A stretch of 64,000 nt of DNA, taken from positions 535,001-599,000 of the forward strand of contig JABMCL010001551.1 in NCBI GenBank assembly GCA_018857735.1, in the 5' to 3' direction. Each line of letters starts with the position of its first letter. Positions within the stretch are counted from its first letter, which is position 1. The position numbers and the translations under genes were made by a program. Source of the stretch: Alviniconcha marisindica. Taxonomy: Eukaryota; Mollusca; Gastropoda; Provannidae. Below the pieces are notes generated by a model, which worked only from the letters and a program-made list of their open reading frames with translations, did no database searches and was not told the origin of the DNA. Shown piece after piece: positions 41,701 through 54,600 of the stretch.

Positions 41701-42487
41701 ACCAGCAGGTCAATCTTGAGGGGTCAGTTTTCATGGCATCCTATGGTGTATGCTTTGGACCTAAAATCACCACTTTTGGGTAAAAGACAGATGGAGAGAT
41801 GTCTACAAAAGTGCTGACCCAAATTTGGTCACAAAGAATAAGCTGTAATTATGGATAAAAGTCCAATTAAAAAAAGAAAATTTACACACAGATTAAATGA
41901 TACCTGTTTTAGGTGTTATGGCAAAAAATACACAAGTTGTCAAAACTGACCTGACTGCTGTCTGTGAAGTTGATTTAGACAACTTATAGTTTATAACATT
42001 TTCCCTGTGATCCAGTTTTTGTATGACAAATACATGTAACATTTGTGGCTGTTTATCCGAGATACTGTGGCAAGATTGAAGACGGACAGTTAATCTATTT
42101 CAGGAAACAGGCAGAAAAAAGGAGGATTATGCTGTTTAACTGTGCAAACCAAATTGTATTAAAATATAAAAAAATATTCTATTATTATTCATGGGCCAGA
42201 TTTAAAGGATAACACTCAACTATGTGACAAAAACATTTGTTTGGTGGTTTCATTTATAACGAAGTGGACACTTGATTCTGCAAGTATCTGAAACAAGAGT
42301 TTGTGTGCTTCTGCAGGTGTTAGTGTAACCAACCATTTGATGGCTGAACACCTCTTGGTGTAATTCCTGTTCATGCAGATCATTAAAGAGCATGAAAAGT
42401 TGAAATCCAAAGAAACTGAGTTGTAAATTTGTTTGTGTGCTTGTTTACTTCTGAATTTATTTTACTGCTTTGGGATTGTGTGTTTAT
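38731..42487. other. Gene-free interval after PDE12
   Basis: AT-rich, probably with the PDE12 3' UTR in its first part (ATTAAA at 38,996 is one possible poly(A) signal, unproven). A direct duplication of about 90 bp occurs at 39,525-39,625 and 40,336-40,425, sharing CAGATCTAAATATAATGCCT or its one-base variant. No exon was recognised. Confidence 0.5.
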
Positions 42488-42494
42488 TGAGAGA

Positions 42495-42530
<36 letters not shown>
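42488..42530. repeat. (GA)n microsatellite
   Basis: About 20 GA units, one GTGA interruption. Confidence 0.95.
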
Positions 42531-42531
<1 letters not shown>

Positions 42532-43195
42532 AATAGATCAAGGTCACTGAAACCAGTATAAATGGGCAAAGCTCAATAAGGAGAGCCATGAACACAATGA
42601 AGGCAAATTTTGAGTCATGGTCTTTATACAATTATAGTATTAAAGAATCTTGTAGTATAAGTTTTCAACATGGCCAGGCACACCCAAACACAGTGATGAT
42701 TACATAGGCTGAGTTTTTTTAATTATAAATGAATGAAAATGTTAATATAGTATTTGATGTGTGCGTTGTTCATTTTTGTTTTTTGTTGCCAAAAACCTGT
42801 CCTTATATAGAGCCCAGCATCACTGCAAGTGGTACATGTGACCTTTGTGAACATACATGCAATGTCAGAAACAAGTTACTATCACTTTTAGCACAGTCAG
42901 GTAATCTGTCAGAAAATGCAGTGTTCAGATTTCCCTTTTCATTGCTATAACCTTGGTAATTATGTCGTCAGTTGAAGATGTCTGATTTGGTTGAGTTCAA
43001 AATACAGGTCCATTAAGAGCATGTTTTGCAACACCGTAATGTGCTCTACCGGTTGTTCAGCCATCTTACATTGTGCTACATTTTCCCACTTTAGGTTGCA
43101 TGGCAAACCTCTGCAAATGTGTGGAAAATTGTATATGATGCAGCTGACAATTAAAAATTGCACCAGTCAGAAAAATCTTTTTTGGTTTTTTAATT

Positions 43196-43303
43196 TTAAT
43201 TATTGTATGATGGCAAACATTTAGAAATCAAACAATTATATTGCACAGTTTATTGCTAGGATAAGTGTTTAGATGTCTGTTGTTCTGAACGTCTCAGTGG
43301 AAA
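43196..43303 (+). repeat. Direct repeat, copy 1 of 2 (about 108 bp)
   Basis: Nearly identical to 44,174-44,283: GCATTTAGAAATCAAACAA (first A-for-G), TTGCTAGGATAAGTGTTTAG and GTCTCAGTGGAAA. The copies lie about 980 bp apart, same orientation. Confidence 0.9.
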
Positions 43304-43775
43304 GCAGTTGCCTGAACTCACCTTTTAAAAGTTTGTCTGCTGCTTTTACTTCATGTGCATGTATGAGCATGATCACAACACTGCAAAAAGTTGCTCAGAG
43401 AATTATGTAATGTTGTCTACAGTAGTGTTGCATTCCTGGAGAGTAAGTACAACATTGGTTATCACACACAGTTAAAAATATATCAGTTCTACAGACTCTG
43501 AGAAATGCCAATGTTAAAGTCTCCGACACAGATGGTCTTGCATCTGGAAGAAGACATCATTACGTAGACATGTGATTTTTCACTGGGTGGGAGGAGGTTA
43601 TGAGAAAGAAAAGAAAATGCAACAAAAGACCATTGAGAGGGGTAGGGATACATCCAGATTTTATTAAAAATACAGTTTACCTGTAAATGTTATACAATGT
43701 ACCTGGGGAAAGGTAAATCCAAATGAGCATGCACAACACTGAATAATGTTTTGCCAATCTCCCCATTTCACAGTC

Positions 43776-43855
43776 AAATAATAATAATAATAATAGACAG
43801 CACTTATAAAGTGCTTTTCAGTGCAAGTGCATCCTCTTCGCACTGTACAAAAACA
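43776..43855 (-). mobile_element. SINE 3' tail remnant
   Basis: AATAATAATAATAATAGACA, then GCACTTATAAAGTGCTTTTC and CTCTTCGCACTGTAC. Confidence 0.5.
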
Positions 43856-44173
43856 AAAACAAGAAAAGCTTGAAAAGCATCGCCCACACACAGGCACAAA
43901 ACAATATAAAAGATTTTATATGTAACACGCTGTTATGTATGAGTTCAAACATATTGTACACAATGCAAGGATCTCTCTCTCTCTTTCTATATATATATTC
44001 CTTCTATCTTTTTGACAAAGAGGCTGCCTCTGTATGCTCCCTGAGGATGATAAACACATGCTGGACAAAAAGAAAAGAAAAAAGGTCCAAGTATCAACAA
44101 CCATTGTTATCAGTTAAATCATTTGAGTTGGTACATCTTCAGTGGTCGAGGCATTTCACTGGTGTAGCTAATT

Positions 44174-44283
44174 TTATTTATTGCATGATGGCAAGCATTT
44201 AGAAATCAAACAATTATATAGCACAGTTTATTGCTAGGATAAGTGTTTAGATGTTTTTGTTCTGAATGTCTCAGTGGAAACCA
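44174..44283 (+). repeat. Direct repeat, copy 2 of 2
   Basis: Partner of 43,196-43,303. The high identity suggests a recent local duplication or a mobile unit with no visible ends. Confidence 0.9.
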
Positions 44284-44938
44284 AGAATGAAAATCATGAC
44301 TTCAAACAAGTTGAGGTGCTACCAACTAAGAATGAGAGTCGATCACAACTTCAGGCAAGTCAAGGTGCTCTTGTGAGACACATTCAAATATCTAGCTTGC
44401 TGAGTCCAATGTAACTTACTCTGAAAATTATGATCCTTTATAATTTTAAACACAGAAACATTTTTATTTAAAAAAAAAATCTTCATCATGTAGTTCATTT
44501 AGGTGATATGACTCAAGACAATTTTAGGATTATTTGACCTCTTTTTTATCCAAGCATTTACAACTATTTTTAAGGTTTTTCACTTTTTTGTTAACAAAAA
44601 CATTCCAACAGCACAAAAATGAGACAGTGACACAGAATTGAACAAATCAGTATTATGCACTTTGAGTATAAAAAGTGAAAAAAAAGAAAAAAAGAATACC
44701 AGCACATAGTATTTATGAAATTACAATAAATAATTACAGTAATTATGAGCTGATTTCGAAAAGTGAAGAACAGGCATCCACAAGTTAAATGCTGATGACT
44801 GAAATAAAGTTGGTATAAATCTCATGTCAGTACAACAGAAATACATTAAATACTACTGTACAAGAATCGTGAAATGTGATGAGAAAATAAATGCCATTAA
44901 CCCTTTCGAAGAACGATGACTAATGGAACTATGGTTCT

Positions 44939-45044
44939 CAAAATCAACACACAAGGGAATTAATTAGCGCTCGAAATATGTAAAACAAGTGTATTTGTGT
45001 TACATATTTTGAGAGCTAGTTAACTCCCTTGTGTGTTGATTCTG
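44939..45044. mobile_element. Short MITE hairpin
   Basis: Left arm CAAAATCAACACACAAGGGA (44,939 on) pairs with right arm TCCCTTGTGTGTTGATT (to about 45,044). Inside them TTAGCGCTCGAAATATGTAA pairs with TTACATATTTTGAGAGCTA. The arms are about 45 bp with a 16-base loop. This is an internal deletion derivative of the longer element at 45,701. Confidence 0.85.
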
Positions 45045-45369
45045 CAGGAGTGCTCTGGGCCTCGTTCCGTTTCAGATTTGTTTTTATTTTTCTCAAAATA
45101 TATTCTGTCCGATATGTAGAGGAGATGAATAATCCCAAATTAAAATCACAGAGTTTGTTCTAAATTGCCCTAGTAATTTTGTTCTGAATTTAGAATCCAA
45201 CTTTTCATAGTAACCATTCAAGGGGATTGCATGTAGAAAAACACTGTCAGGTGTCACAGCTAGTGTAATGGCTACCTGTGGCTTCTTCACATTTGTTTCT
45301 TGAGCAATGTGAGGATGGACTTTTTGTGCCATGCTTCACACTTCAAAGAGGAAGGCAGCCTGCAATAGG

Positions 45370-45560
45370 CAATCTAGGACATCTTGTCAGTGTTTTGTGC
45401 AGCCTGGTGGCAAAACCAGGTCATTCTGACAGAGTTTTGTGCAGCCTTGTGGCAAACCAGGACATCTTGACAGTGTACTGTGCAGCCTTGTGGTAAACCA
45501 GGACATCTTGACAGTGTTCTGTGCAGCCTTGTAGCAAACTAGGACATCTTGACTTGTGCA
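45370..45560. repeat. Minisatellite, unit about 47 bp, four copies
   Basis: Units contain GTTTTGTGCAGCCTTGTGGC, AAACCAGGACATCTTGACAG. The flanks 45,045-45,369 and 45,561-45,700 show no gene. Confidence 0.9.
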
Positions 45561-45700
45561 GCCAAAGCCGCTAAATGTCATTTGTGAAACCCGACTACTA
45601 AATTCAGAATATCATCAACTCAGCATCTTAAAACAAAATCCTTGATCTTCAAGTCTACCCGTTGTTGGACAAACCATGTTTTGAGAAGGCTAATTTCTTT

Positions 45701-45948
45701 CAAAATCAACACACAAAGGAGTTAATCAGTGCTCAAAATACACAACACAAGTACAGCAACAAAGACCTGAATTGCCTACGCTAACTCTCACCTGGCATCC
45801 TCTGATGAATGTATCTCTGGTGGAGTTTATGTACCTTGTATTTACATGCATGCCAGATGAGAGTTACCATAGGCGACTCAGGTCTTTGTTGTTGTACTTG
45901 TATTATGTATTTTGAGCGCTGATTAACTCCCTTATGTGTGGATTCTGC
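45701..45948. mobile_element. Complete MITE hairpin, arms about 97 bp
   Basis: The left arm (45,701-45,798) begins CAAAATCAACACACAAAGGA and runs through GTTAATCAGTGCTCAAAATA, AACAAAGACCTGAATTGCC to CTGGCA. The right arm (45,850-45,948) is its imperfect reverse complement: TGCCAG, GGCGACTCAGGTCTTTGTT, TATTTTGAGCGCTGATTAAC. The loop is about 50 bases. No coding capacity. Confidence 0.88.
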
Positions 45949-48284
45949 ATGGGCCTCCTGTTTTTTTCAGATTTTTTATTTTTTAGACTGATAAAGAGAA
46001 AGACGTTGCTGAAAGAGGATCAAATAACCATGAGGATGATCCTAATGCTAGTAACAGAGATCAAGACAAGTAAAGGCCAAAAAGAATGCTTATTTTAATT
46101 AGGCATTACAAAATGTGAGCAAACGTTTAGTGAAAACACCTTTTTCAAGCAATGAACAGATATTATATAGCAACAAAGTATGATAGGAATGAAATTTAAT
46201 CTACCTGGCTTTCAGTTGGCAGAGAAGCTCTGGGGGTGAATGCAAGCATATGGCTGACACATATCTGAAATGGCTGTGATGTAATGAAAAACAGATAATG
46301 CAGAAGAGACGAGGGGCTACAAATTGAGGCTGAAGTGAGAGGCTAGTGATGGTCATTGTTATTTGCTGTTACAGGAAAGCCAGCGCACAACACTAAAGGA
46401 AGGTCACTGTCACAATGTATTTACAACAAATTAGCTGTGCCATTAATTTCAAGTGATTGTCCGAGCCAGATCGTTTAAGAGTGCAGCTGGATTTCAGCTG
46501 AAGACATTTAAGTAACATACATTTTTAGAATAACAGTGGACATGCACCCAAAAACAACAACAATAAAGACACCTACTTCACCACAAACACAGTCTATTCA
46601 TCAACTTTACATGCCATAAAAGTTTAAGAACAATCAACACAAGTACATTTAATTAACTAGCCAAAAAAAAGTTTTTTTTTTTTTAAATTGAAGCAAATGG
46701 AAATATTATGACAGAACCACAGCAGTCATTGTGCATCAGTCAAGTTATTTAAAAAGATGAAGAATCTGAAGCTGCAATGAGCTGCCAAGCTTGAAGGTCT
46801 GAAAACAGACCAAGGTTCTGTCTGGGCTGAAAGCACACAATCTGGATGCTGGAGGTCTTACCATGCTGGCAGTTGGGCTGGCACCCCTGCCTGAGTCCAG
46901 ATTTAATAAAAACAAAAAATTGTGACTACTTTTAAGACACTGGCATGTTTCATAGTAACAGATATTATACAGTAACATGAAACAATGCTGGAAAGTAAAG
47001 TTGACCATCAATTCTGAAGATACCATCTCGACACAATTCTGGTGGACTAGCAACATAATTCCGCTATACCTCCCCCGCCTTGTTTTCTTTGTTGAATTTG
47101 GAGGGAGGGAACAATCATGTCACCTGTTCTTGGCGCCCCTTCTCCAAGGCCTTTCAAACCTAACATGCTCACCTCATTAGAGTGCATAACATTTTGACAC
47201 TAGGTGCAAAGTTGTCCAAAATAGAGGACAGACATTTCCGTGTACATACAGTCTTTGAAAGGCTCCCAGAATATTGCTGCCGCAAGTAAACAAAAAAGAA
47301 AATCTACTGATATGCCTTGGCATCACTGAGGGATCACCTCATCCTGAGAATAAGGAAACTGCAAATAAAGTGTTGCATACCTGTAGCTGCTACTGTGCTA
47401 GTGTTGCAACATATTTGCACACAGGCAGAAAGGCGCGGGTAAAGCTAGCCCATGTAGTACACTCAACCAAAACATACAAGATCCTGGGCAATTCTCATGC
47501 AATCCTGCTGCAATGAACACACATCCTCATTTAGTACAAGATAAGTTCAGCACACTGTTTAATTAAACACTGATGAGCAACAACAAAACAAAAGTATAAT
47601 GATATTGCAAAACTGGATTTGTTCTCAAAGAAGATTATAACAGTTTGGAGTTACAAAGTGTTACACTTGAGAAGGTAAGGACTCAGACATTCTCCTCACC
47701 ATATTTACCCTGTAAAAATCATAGCCCAAAACTCAAAAAGTACAAAAACAAATAGCGTCAGATATGTTTTTCCAAAATACATTTCTTAAAGCTGGAAATG
47801 AATAAATTGTGTTCAAAAACTTCCAATCCAGGTTCACTTAAATACGAATAAGAAAATATTCTGCTGCGGAAAAGAACTGTGACGGCATTCAGTGCCTAAA
47901 ATCATCATCAACAGAAAAGGAGATGAACTTGTGTATTACAGATTACTGTTGTTAGATGTCAACGTGATCCGTTGTCTGGAAACAGCTTAGAGAAAAATCT
48001 TATACTCTCTAAAAAAATGTCACTAGAATCCAAACATAAACCCAGTAAAAAATCATTAAGTGTTGTATTTTCTCTTATACAAATATTTGTTGTGTGTGTA
48101 CAAATAGACCAAGATGACTGCAGTCATCTCAACAACTCTGAACTTTTGACCTAAGACAGCAAGCAGCAATGAATTTCTACTGAATTTCAAAGCATGGAAT
48201 ACCTCACTACATTGGAAGCTCCTTCAGACAAAGAATGGAACCCCAAAGCTCAGCACAATGACCAGCTATCACAGAACCCATCAA
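45949..48284. other. Gene-free interval before the SPFH gene
   Basis: Nothing recognisable as an exon on either strand. It is AT-rich and may include the SPFH 3' UTR, since the coding end lies at 48,846 on the minus strand. Confidence 0.5.
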
Positions 48285-48887
48285 TGAATTTACCTGTGTC
48301 ATCAACAGATTCTAAGTCCCACCGAAACCACCCATGATCCTCTGCTGGATGTAATTTACCTGTGTCGCCAACAGATTCTGCTGGAAGTAATTTACCTGTG
48401 TCGCCAACAGATTCTGCTGGAAGTAATTTGCCTGTGTCGCCAACAGATTCTAAGTCTCACCAAAACCACCCACGATCCTCTGCTGGAAATAATTTACCTG
48501 TGTCATCAACAGATTCTAAGTCTCACCAAAACTACCCACGATCCTCTGCTGGAAGTAATTTACCTGTGTCATCAACAGATTCTAAGTTCCACCAAAACCA
48601 CCCACGATCCTCTGCTGGAAGTAGTTTACCTGTGTCGTCAACAGATTTGAAGTCCCACCAAAACCACCCATGATCCTCTGCTGGAAGTAATTTACCTGTG
48701 TCATCAACAGATTCTAAGTTCCACCAAAACCACCCACGATCTTCTGCTGGAAGTAGTTTACCTGTGTCATCAACAGATTCTAAGTCTCACCAAAACCACC
48801 CACGATCCTCTGCTGGAAGTAGTTTACCTGTGTCGCAAACAGATTCTAAGACCCACCAAAACCACCCACGATCCTCTGCTGGAAGTC
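48285..48887 (-). repeat. 66-bp minisatellite that includes the end of the SPFH coding sequence
   Basis: About ten units, most exactly 66 bp (TCTGCTGG at 48,545, 48,611, 48,677, 48,743, 48,809 and 48,875) and two shortened by about 30. On the minus strand a unit reads CTTCCAGCAGAGGATCGTGG, GTGGTTTTGGTGGGACTTAG, AATCTGTTGATGACACAGGT. The first unit is the last codons and stop of the SPFH gene. Because 66 is a multiple of three, the plus strand stays open over about 100 codons, which is not a gene. Confidence 0.93.
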
Positions 48888-49115
48888 AACAGTGAAGTGG
48901 ACATTGTCCATGGTGCGCAGTGTGCGGAGGTAATCGAAGGAGTTCTTCAACTGCTGCGTGTTCAAACCCAGGCGCTGGTAGAGGCCCTTGAGTCCTTGGG
49001 ACCGGGCCTTCTCCACTGTGGCAGTGTAGTTGGCGGCCGCTATCGTCCCAATCTGGCTTGACTCGGCCTCGGCCTGCTGGCTGATCTCCTTGGCTTGGTT
49101 CTGAATTTCCTGAAC
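48846..49115 (-). CDS. SPFH gene coding exon 6 (terminal)
   Basis: [20 protein letters not shown] to [20 protein letters not shown], ending [11 protein letters not shown] and TAG. Acceptor GTTTCAG|GTT. The end from FQQRIV onward is shared with the minisatellite unit. Confidence 0.88.
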   Translation of the reverse strand, partial: VQEIQNQAKEISQQAEAESSQIGTIAAANYTATVEKARSQGLKGLYQRLGLNTQQLKNSFDYLRTLRTMDNVHFTVDFQQRIVGGFGGS

Positions 49116-49559
49116 CTGAAACCATACACAAAATGGCAACGATGAGAGCATGTGCCAGCTTACATATTACACACACTGAGGATGGGAGGTAGGTGGTGTT
49201 GGGGGGGGGGGGGGGGGGGGGGGAGGGAGAGGAGACAGAGGGCTGGGAGAAGGAAACAAGAGTGCTGAACAGGAATGGGCTTGGGGGGGGGGAGTGAGGG
49301 GGGGGGGGGAAAGCATGCCCAAACCATGCATATCTCACTGCACACCTAACAAAAAATCCAAAGGCAGTTTGAAATTGAAGAATGGCAGAAGTTTCACTGA
49401 CTTGACAAATTTATCAGATATTCTCCATCACATCATAGAAGGCAAACACTAAAATAATAATTTATTTATTGAATTAATCAAGTGTCATTTTTAGGCTAAG
49501 TGCACAGCACAGCCCATTACAAAAGAAAAACAAGGAATCTAGTCATCAGAGAGGTGGGG

Positions 49560-49654
<95 letters not shown>

Positions 49655-51567
49655 GCTGACAACAATAATAACATGGACACAAGCAAGCACACACCAAGAC
49701 ACATCAGTAGGACATTTTGTGGAAACAAGTTTCAAGTGATGATTTGAAGGATGAGAGGGTGCACACACACAGTATGGCAAGACTTGACAGCATGGCCTTC
49801 ACAATCCCTGAGACCTTGCCTGTACAGGTCAGGTGACTCCAGTTTTCTGCAAGGGACCAGCTGATAAAGTGCAAACAACTGCAACAAAGCAGGAATTACC
49901 TCAGCCTCGGTGGTTTTCCGCACTACTTGAGCTTCCTGCAGAAGTATTTCGCGTGCTGCCTCCTCCTTCAAGGTCAAGGCCCTGAGAAAGCGGTCTTCTA
50001 CGTCCTCGGGAATCTCCACAGCACCCAGCTGGAAGTACTTGACGTACACCCACAGGCCCTTCTCTGTCTTGTCGTCGCACAGCGAGTACTTCTTGCAGCC
50101 TGGAGGGCATGCTGCAACAAAGGCCTGGAGGCTTACAAAACAATGCAATACAATAGAATAGAACACAAAAGTATCATGTGAAACAGAACAATATAAGAGT
50201 TCAATGCAGTACAATACAACACAAAACAGAACAATTGAAAAGAGTACTTTAAAACAAAACAAAAAACAGTGCAATACAATAGAATATAAACGTATGTCAA
50301 ACAGAACAATGTAACAGAGTTCAGTGCAGTACAGTACAACACAAAACAGAACAGTGCACCAGAGTACAGCACATTCAGTACAACATACAAACTTGTACAA
50401 TATAAAATGAGACAAAACAAAAGAGTACAATAAAACAGTACAATTCCAAACAGTACTAGACAAAACAGAACAATACAGCAATACCATACAATGCAAAACA
50501 GAATGGTAGGACTGCAAGACACAGTACAATATGATGTAAAATGGTACACACAACAGAGTGCTAATGCAATACTTTACTACTAATGTACTATACAGCTACA
50601 GAACTGCCATCACATCAAGTAATGTACAATACAACACACAGGCCTTGACAGTGACTCCCCCAAACTCTGCCCCATCTGTCCTGTAGGGCATATAGAAAAA
50701 AAATCAACTTGCCCAGCACCATTTTCTGGTCGCAAAAACTTTCAACAGACCTGCTAAAACACCAGTAACCAAAATCATAACAACATGCCACTTGGACAAC
50801 AACATGACAGAAGATACTCCATGGCTTCTTTTCATCAAGTGAGCAACAACATTTCTCATGGGCTGATTGACCCGTAAGCAGCCAGTCACAAAATATGTTC
50901 TTTGCAATGGAGATAACAACCAATGTTTTATTTTATATCTGTTCACAGCAAGGTGATGTTAAGCCAATGGAGATAACATTTTCAGAGAAGACACTTCATA
51001 CAGACCATTGCCAGCTGATGTTTGCATGACTGCAGCAAACATGGCATAAAAATATTTTTAATATTGTTGTACCCAAGTCATACTGATTGCAGTCCAGAGC
51101 ACAGCAGATGCCTCCAAGGCGCTCTCGTATGGCTTTGAACAGTGCAGCCTCCAGTGCCTTGCGATTGTTGACAAATTCACGGGTAGCAAAGTTGGGAGCC
51201 TCTCCCTGCCAAAAAAAAAGGGCCATAAAAGTTCATGCGACTGTGACCTCATACCATGCAAAACTTTTAATTTGTTGTGTGAATTTCACTGTCCCCAATC
51301 AGACAATTTCCTGTGGGCACTTTGCATCATTTTCCCTGTGGAAGGCTGCAGCAACAGCACACTATTTAGCCTCCTGGGAAATTCATATCTAATGTGGTAA
51401 TACCGTCTGTCATGGGGGGGGGGGGGGGGGGGGGGGAGAACTCAGAACTTTATTGCACAAGGCCAAGGATTAAGATTTTAGGCAGTTGCCTATTCTTACA
51501 ATCTGTCCCTGCAAATCAACATGCCAATAGCCTACACATAAAACAACATTGACCACCATAGTAATGA

Positions 51568-51637
<70 letters not shown>

Positions 51638-54600
51638 TGTACATATGGTCCAAATTTGGCTTTCCTAACCATGCGAAGGGGTAGGAGGGGAGGGGTGGGG
51701 GGGGGGGGGGGGGCAGAAACAAGACCCCCTCCCCTCAAAAAAGGGACAAAACTGTGAATGAGAAGGGGAGTAGTTCAGGGGAGGCAACAAACAGACTAAC
51801 TAACAGAAGACAGGCCGATGCATTAGAACAATTACAACAGGACTGAAAGTAGCTATACCTGTGCCCACTGCATCAGTACTCTGAGGAACAGAAATTCACA
51901 CAGCATGCCGCACTGCAGTGTGTGCATGTGTGCCATGAATAGGTGGCTGTTTGCCAAGACTTCTGTTCTAATGTAAAACCTTGTTCTACTGCCATCAGCT
52001 ACTCCATGGTGCACAGTCATTCTACAAACCTTCAGAGCATCAATGGCACTGCTTCTGATAACATTCTCATAGTAGAGGTCATAGTTGCGATGAAGAATGG
52101 GCAGGTCCTCTTTCTTCAGGAAGTATTGAAAATTTACATCCAGCCTGATCTGTGGTGAAGAAAGTAAAATATATATATAATATTATACTGTCTTGTCTAC
52201 CTGGTTACTTTCTTTCAGTTTCATTGACGTGGTCAAACATATATATATATATATATAATGTCAAACACCAATCACTTTAAGTTCTTTGACCAGAAATGAT
52301 CTTAGAATCATTCTTTCAAATATAATATAATCTCTCTCTCTCTAATGCCCAGTCTGCACACACTCAGTCAAATCATACAATAATACAGATTTTTTATATT
52401 GCAGCACTCAACAGATCTCCACTAAACATCTGCTAGATTACCTCAAAAAGTCAAATGTACATTTTATTTACCATAGCTGCACTGGCAAAACACAACTAGC
52501 TGTCATTACAAAGTACTTTTTTTCTCTTCTCTTTCTCTCTCTCTTTAAAAAACTGCAGGCTGGGGAAAAGAAGGTAATGTGTCCTTGCTGATGAATTGGT
52601 AGTGCTTGCTGGTGGATTGGTACAGCCTGCAGACAAATTTATATATATATATATCTATATCTTATATTCATGCCAGTAGAAAGGGACTGTGACTGCTACA
52701 GTGTTAGTGGTTTGGTGAACACCTGTAGCCAGGCTTGATATTCCCACACATAATTTGAATGCAGTTAGATATATAACTACTTCACCTCGAGCTTGTCCGA
52801 TGTGAAGACAGTGACATCCACCAAGGACTCGAAATGAGCGCTGGCTTTGAATACCTTGAACTCATAGTCTGGTCCAACAAAATACTTCCCCCCAGCATAC
52901 ACCTCATCTGTGTTCACAGAACCAGTGCTTTTCTGTCTCTTGAAGCCATACTGAAAACCACAAAACCATTGAATAAAACACAATCTATTTTCAAGAATAT
53001 TGCTGCACAGTCATGGACTCGTATGCAGCATAACAATATACTTCTTCTTCTTCTTCCGGTGTTGCTTAATGTCCTCAGATGTTGGCTGACATATTAGGGA
53101 CAAGCTGAGACCAATGGTTAGCATGGTTCAGTATTGCTTTATGTCCATGGAAACCATAAGGCTCATTAGGAAGGACAGCCCAGGACGGCCACCTCGACTC
53201 TCACACAGCTCCTGAACTATGAACAATATACTCATACTCAAGCCATAGTCATACCAGTTACCACATTATAAGGAGGAGGTATCAGAAACACAGAACTGAG
53301 ATGATGATGGAGAATATATAATATGTTAACCAAAGTAACATTATCATTTACAAAAAATATACTCACATTATGAGTTACTAACTTAGCAACTGGATTTTAA
53401 TATCCTTTTAAGCACACACGGTCACCTTAGTGTGATCAAACTCTGGCAATAAGAACATTTCCAAACTCTTCTCGCATATTACCATGTAAACCCTTTCTTT
53501 TACAAGTCAAATCTACAAAACGAATCCATAAGCAACTTTTATACAAAACAAAACAAAATTACTCTTTTATTTATACAAAAATATCATATCAAACACATTT
53601 AAAAAAAAGAAGAACTAGTCCCTTGAACATTGCAACTGTTAAAAAACAACATTAGATTTACATATGCTTGTACCATCAACCATTTCACCTGATTCATGAA
53701 CACAAAAACAAAAACAACAATAAATGATATATTTTCATTTTTTGCTTACACAACAAATACCAATATGGCAGCAAGCTGCACATATCACCTACCATCATCT
53801 CATGGCTGCTCCACATGAGACACACAAAACAAACAACAACAACAACAACAAAAAGAGAGAAAAAAAAGGGCCTATCTATAAAGTATAATCAACAAATATT
53901 GCAGAATTTTGTGGAAGAATGGGCCTAGCAGAAAAATGAAAAGACAGAAAGCAGAAATATCAACAAGGCCAGGCTGGTACTGAGGTAGAGGACCAAAAGA
54001 GTAGATAGGAAACAGGAATCAAATGACAGCCCTGAGATTCCATTTCCAGACAGGAGGAGGACATTTAATATCCCTGGCCTTGATTTGGGGCCTCACATGG
54101 TAAAAACAAAAACTAACGAAAAAAAGAAAGAAATGAACAATTCTAATAATAATAAAGTAATAACAGTGCACAAAATTTGTGACAAATACAATCAGGCATA
54201 CTATATAGTAGGAGACAGAAAGAGCGAGCAGCTTCCCAATGATCCTTAGCTCTTGAAGCATTCATCTCTTCAAAGTGCATCAGGTCTGCACATCAAGAAT
54301 CAGACTTTACACTAGCCAACTTTACCAAGAGATGTACAAAAAATTACCCTGAACTTCCCCATCTATATATATATACATATATAATATATATATATCCTCG
54401 TTGGTGAAGAATCAGCCACCATTACTGCAATAATTGTACTTACATGTACACATACTATAACAGCATAAGTTATTTCTATAACAGTTAACACAGTTTGACA
54501 TGACACCATAATACTACAATGTATATCAGTTACATGTACAGCCTAGATAAAATATGTCAGTTTTCAGGACTGATTTGAATGAAGGGGTAGATTTTGTTTT

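Noticed and set aside
48362..48895. Plus-strand repeat protein (SAGSNLPVSSTDSKSHQNHP units)
   Set aside because: The 66-bp unit is a multiple of three, so any frame without a stop stays open; the array is antisense to the SPFH gene end.
49732..50553. Minus-strand frame of 273 codons
   Set aside because: Only 49,900-50,111 is a real exon; the rest reads through the intron and a low-complexity array.
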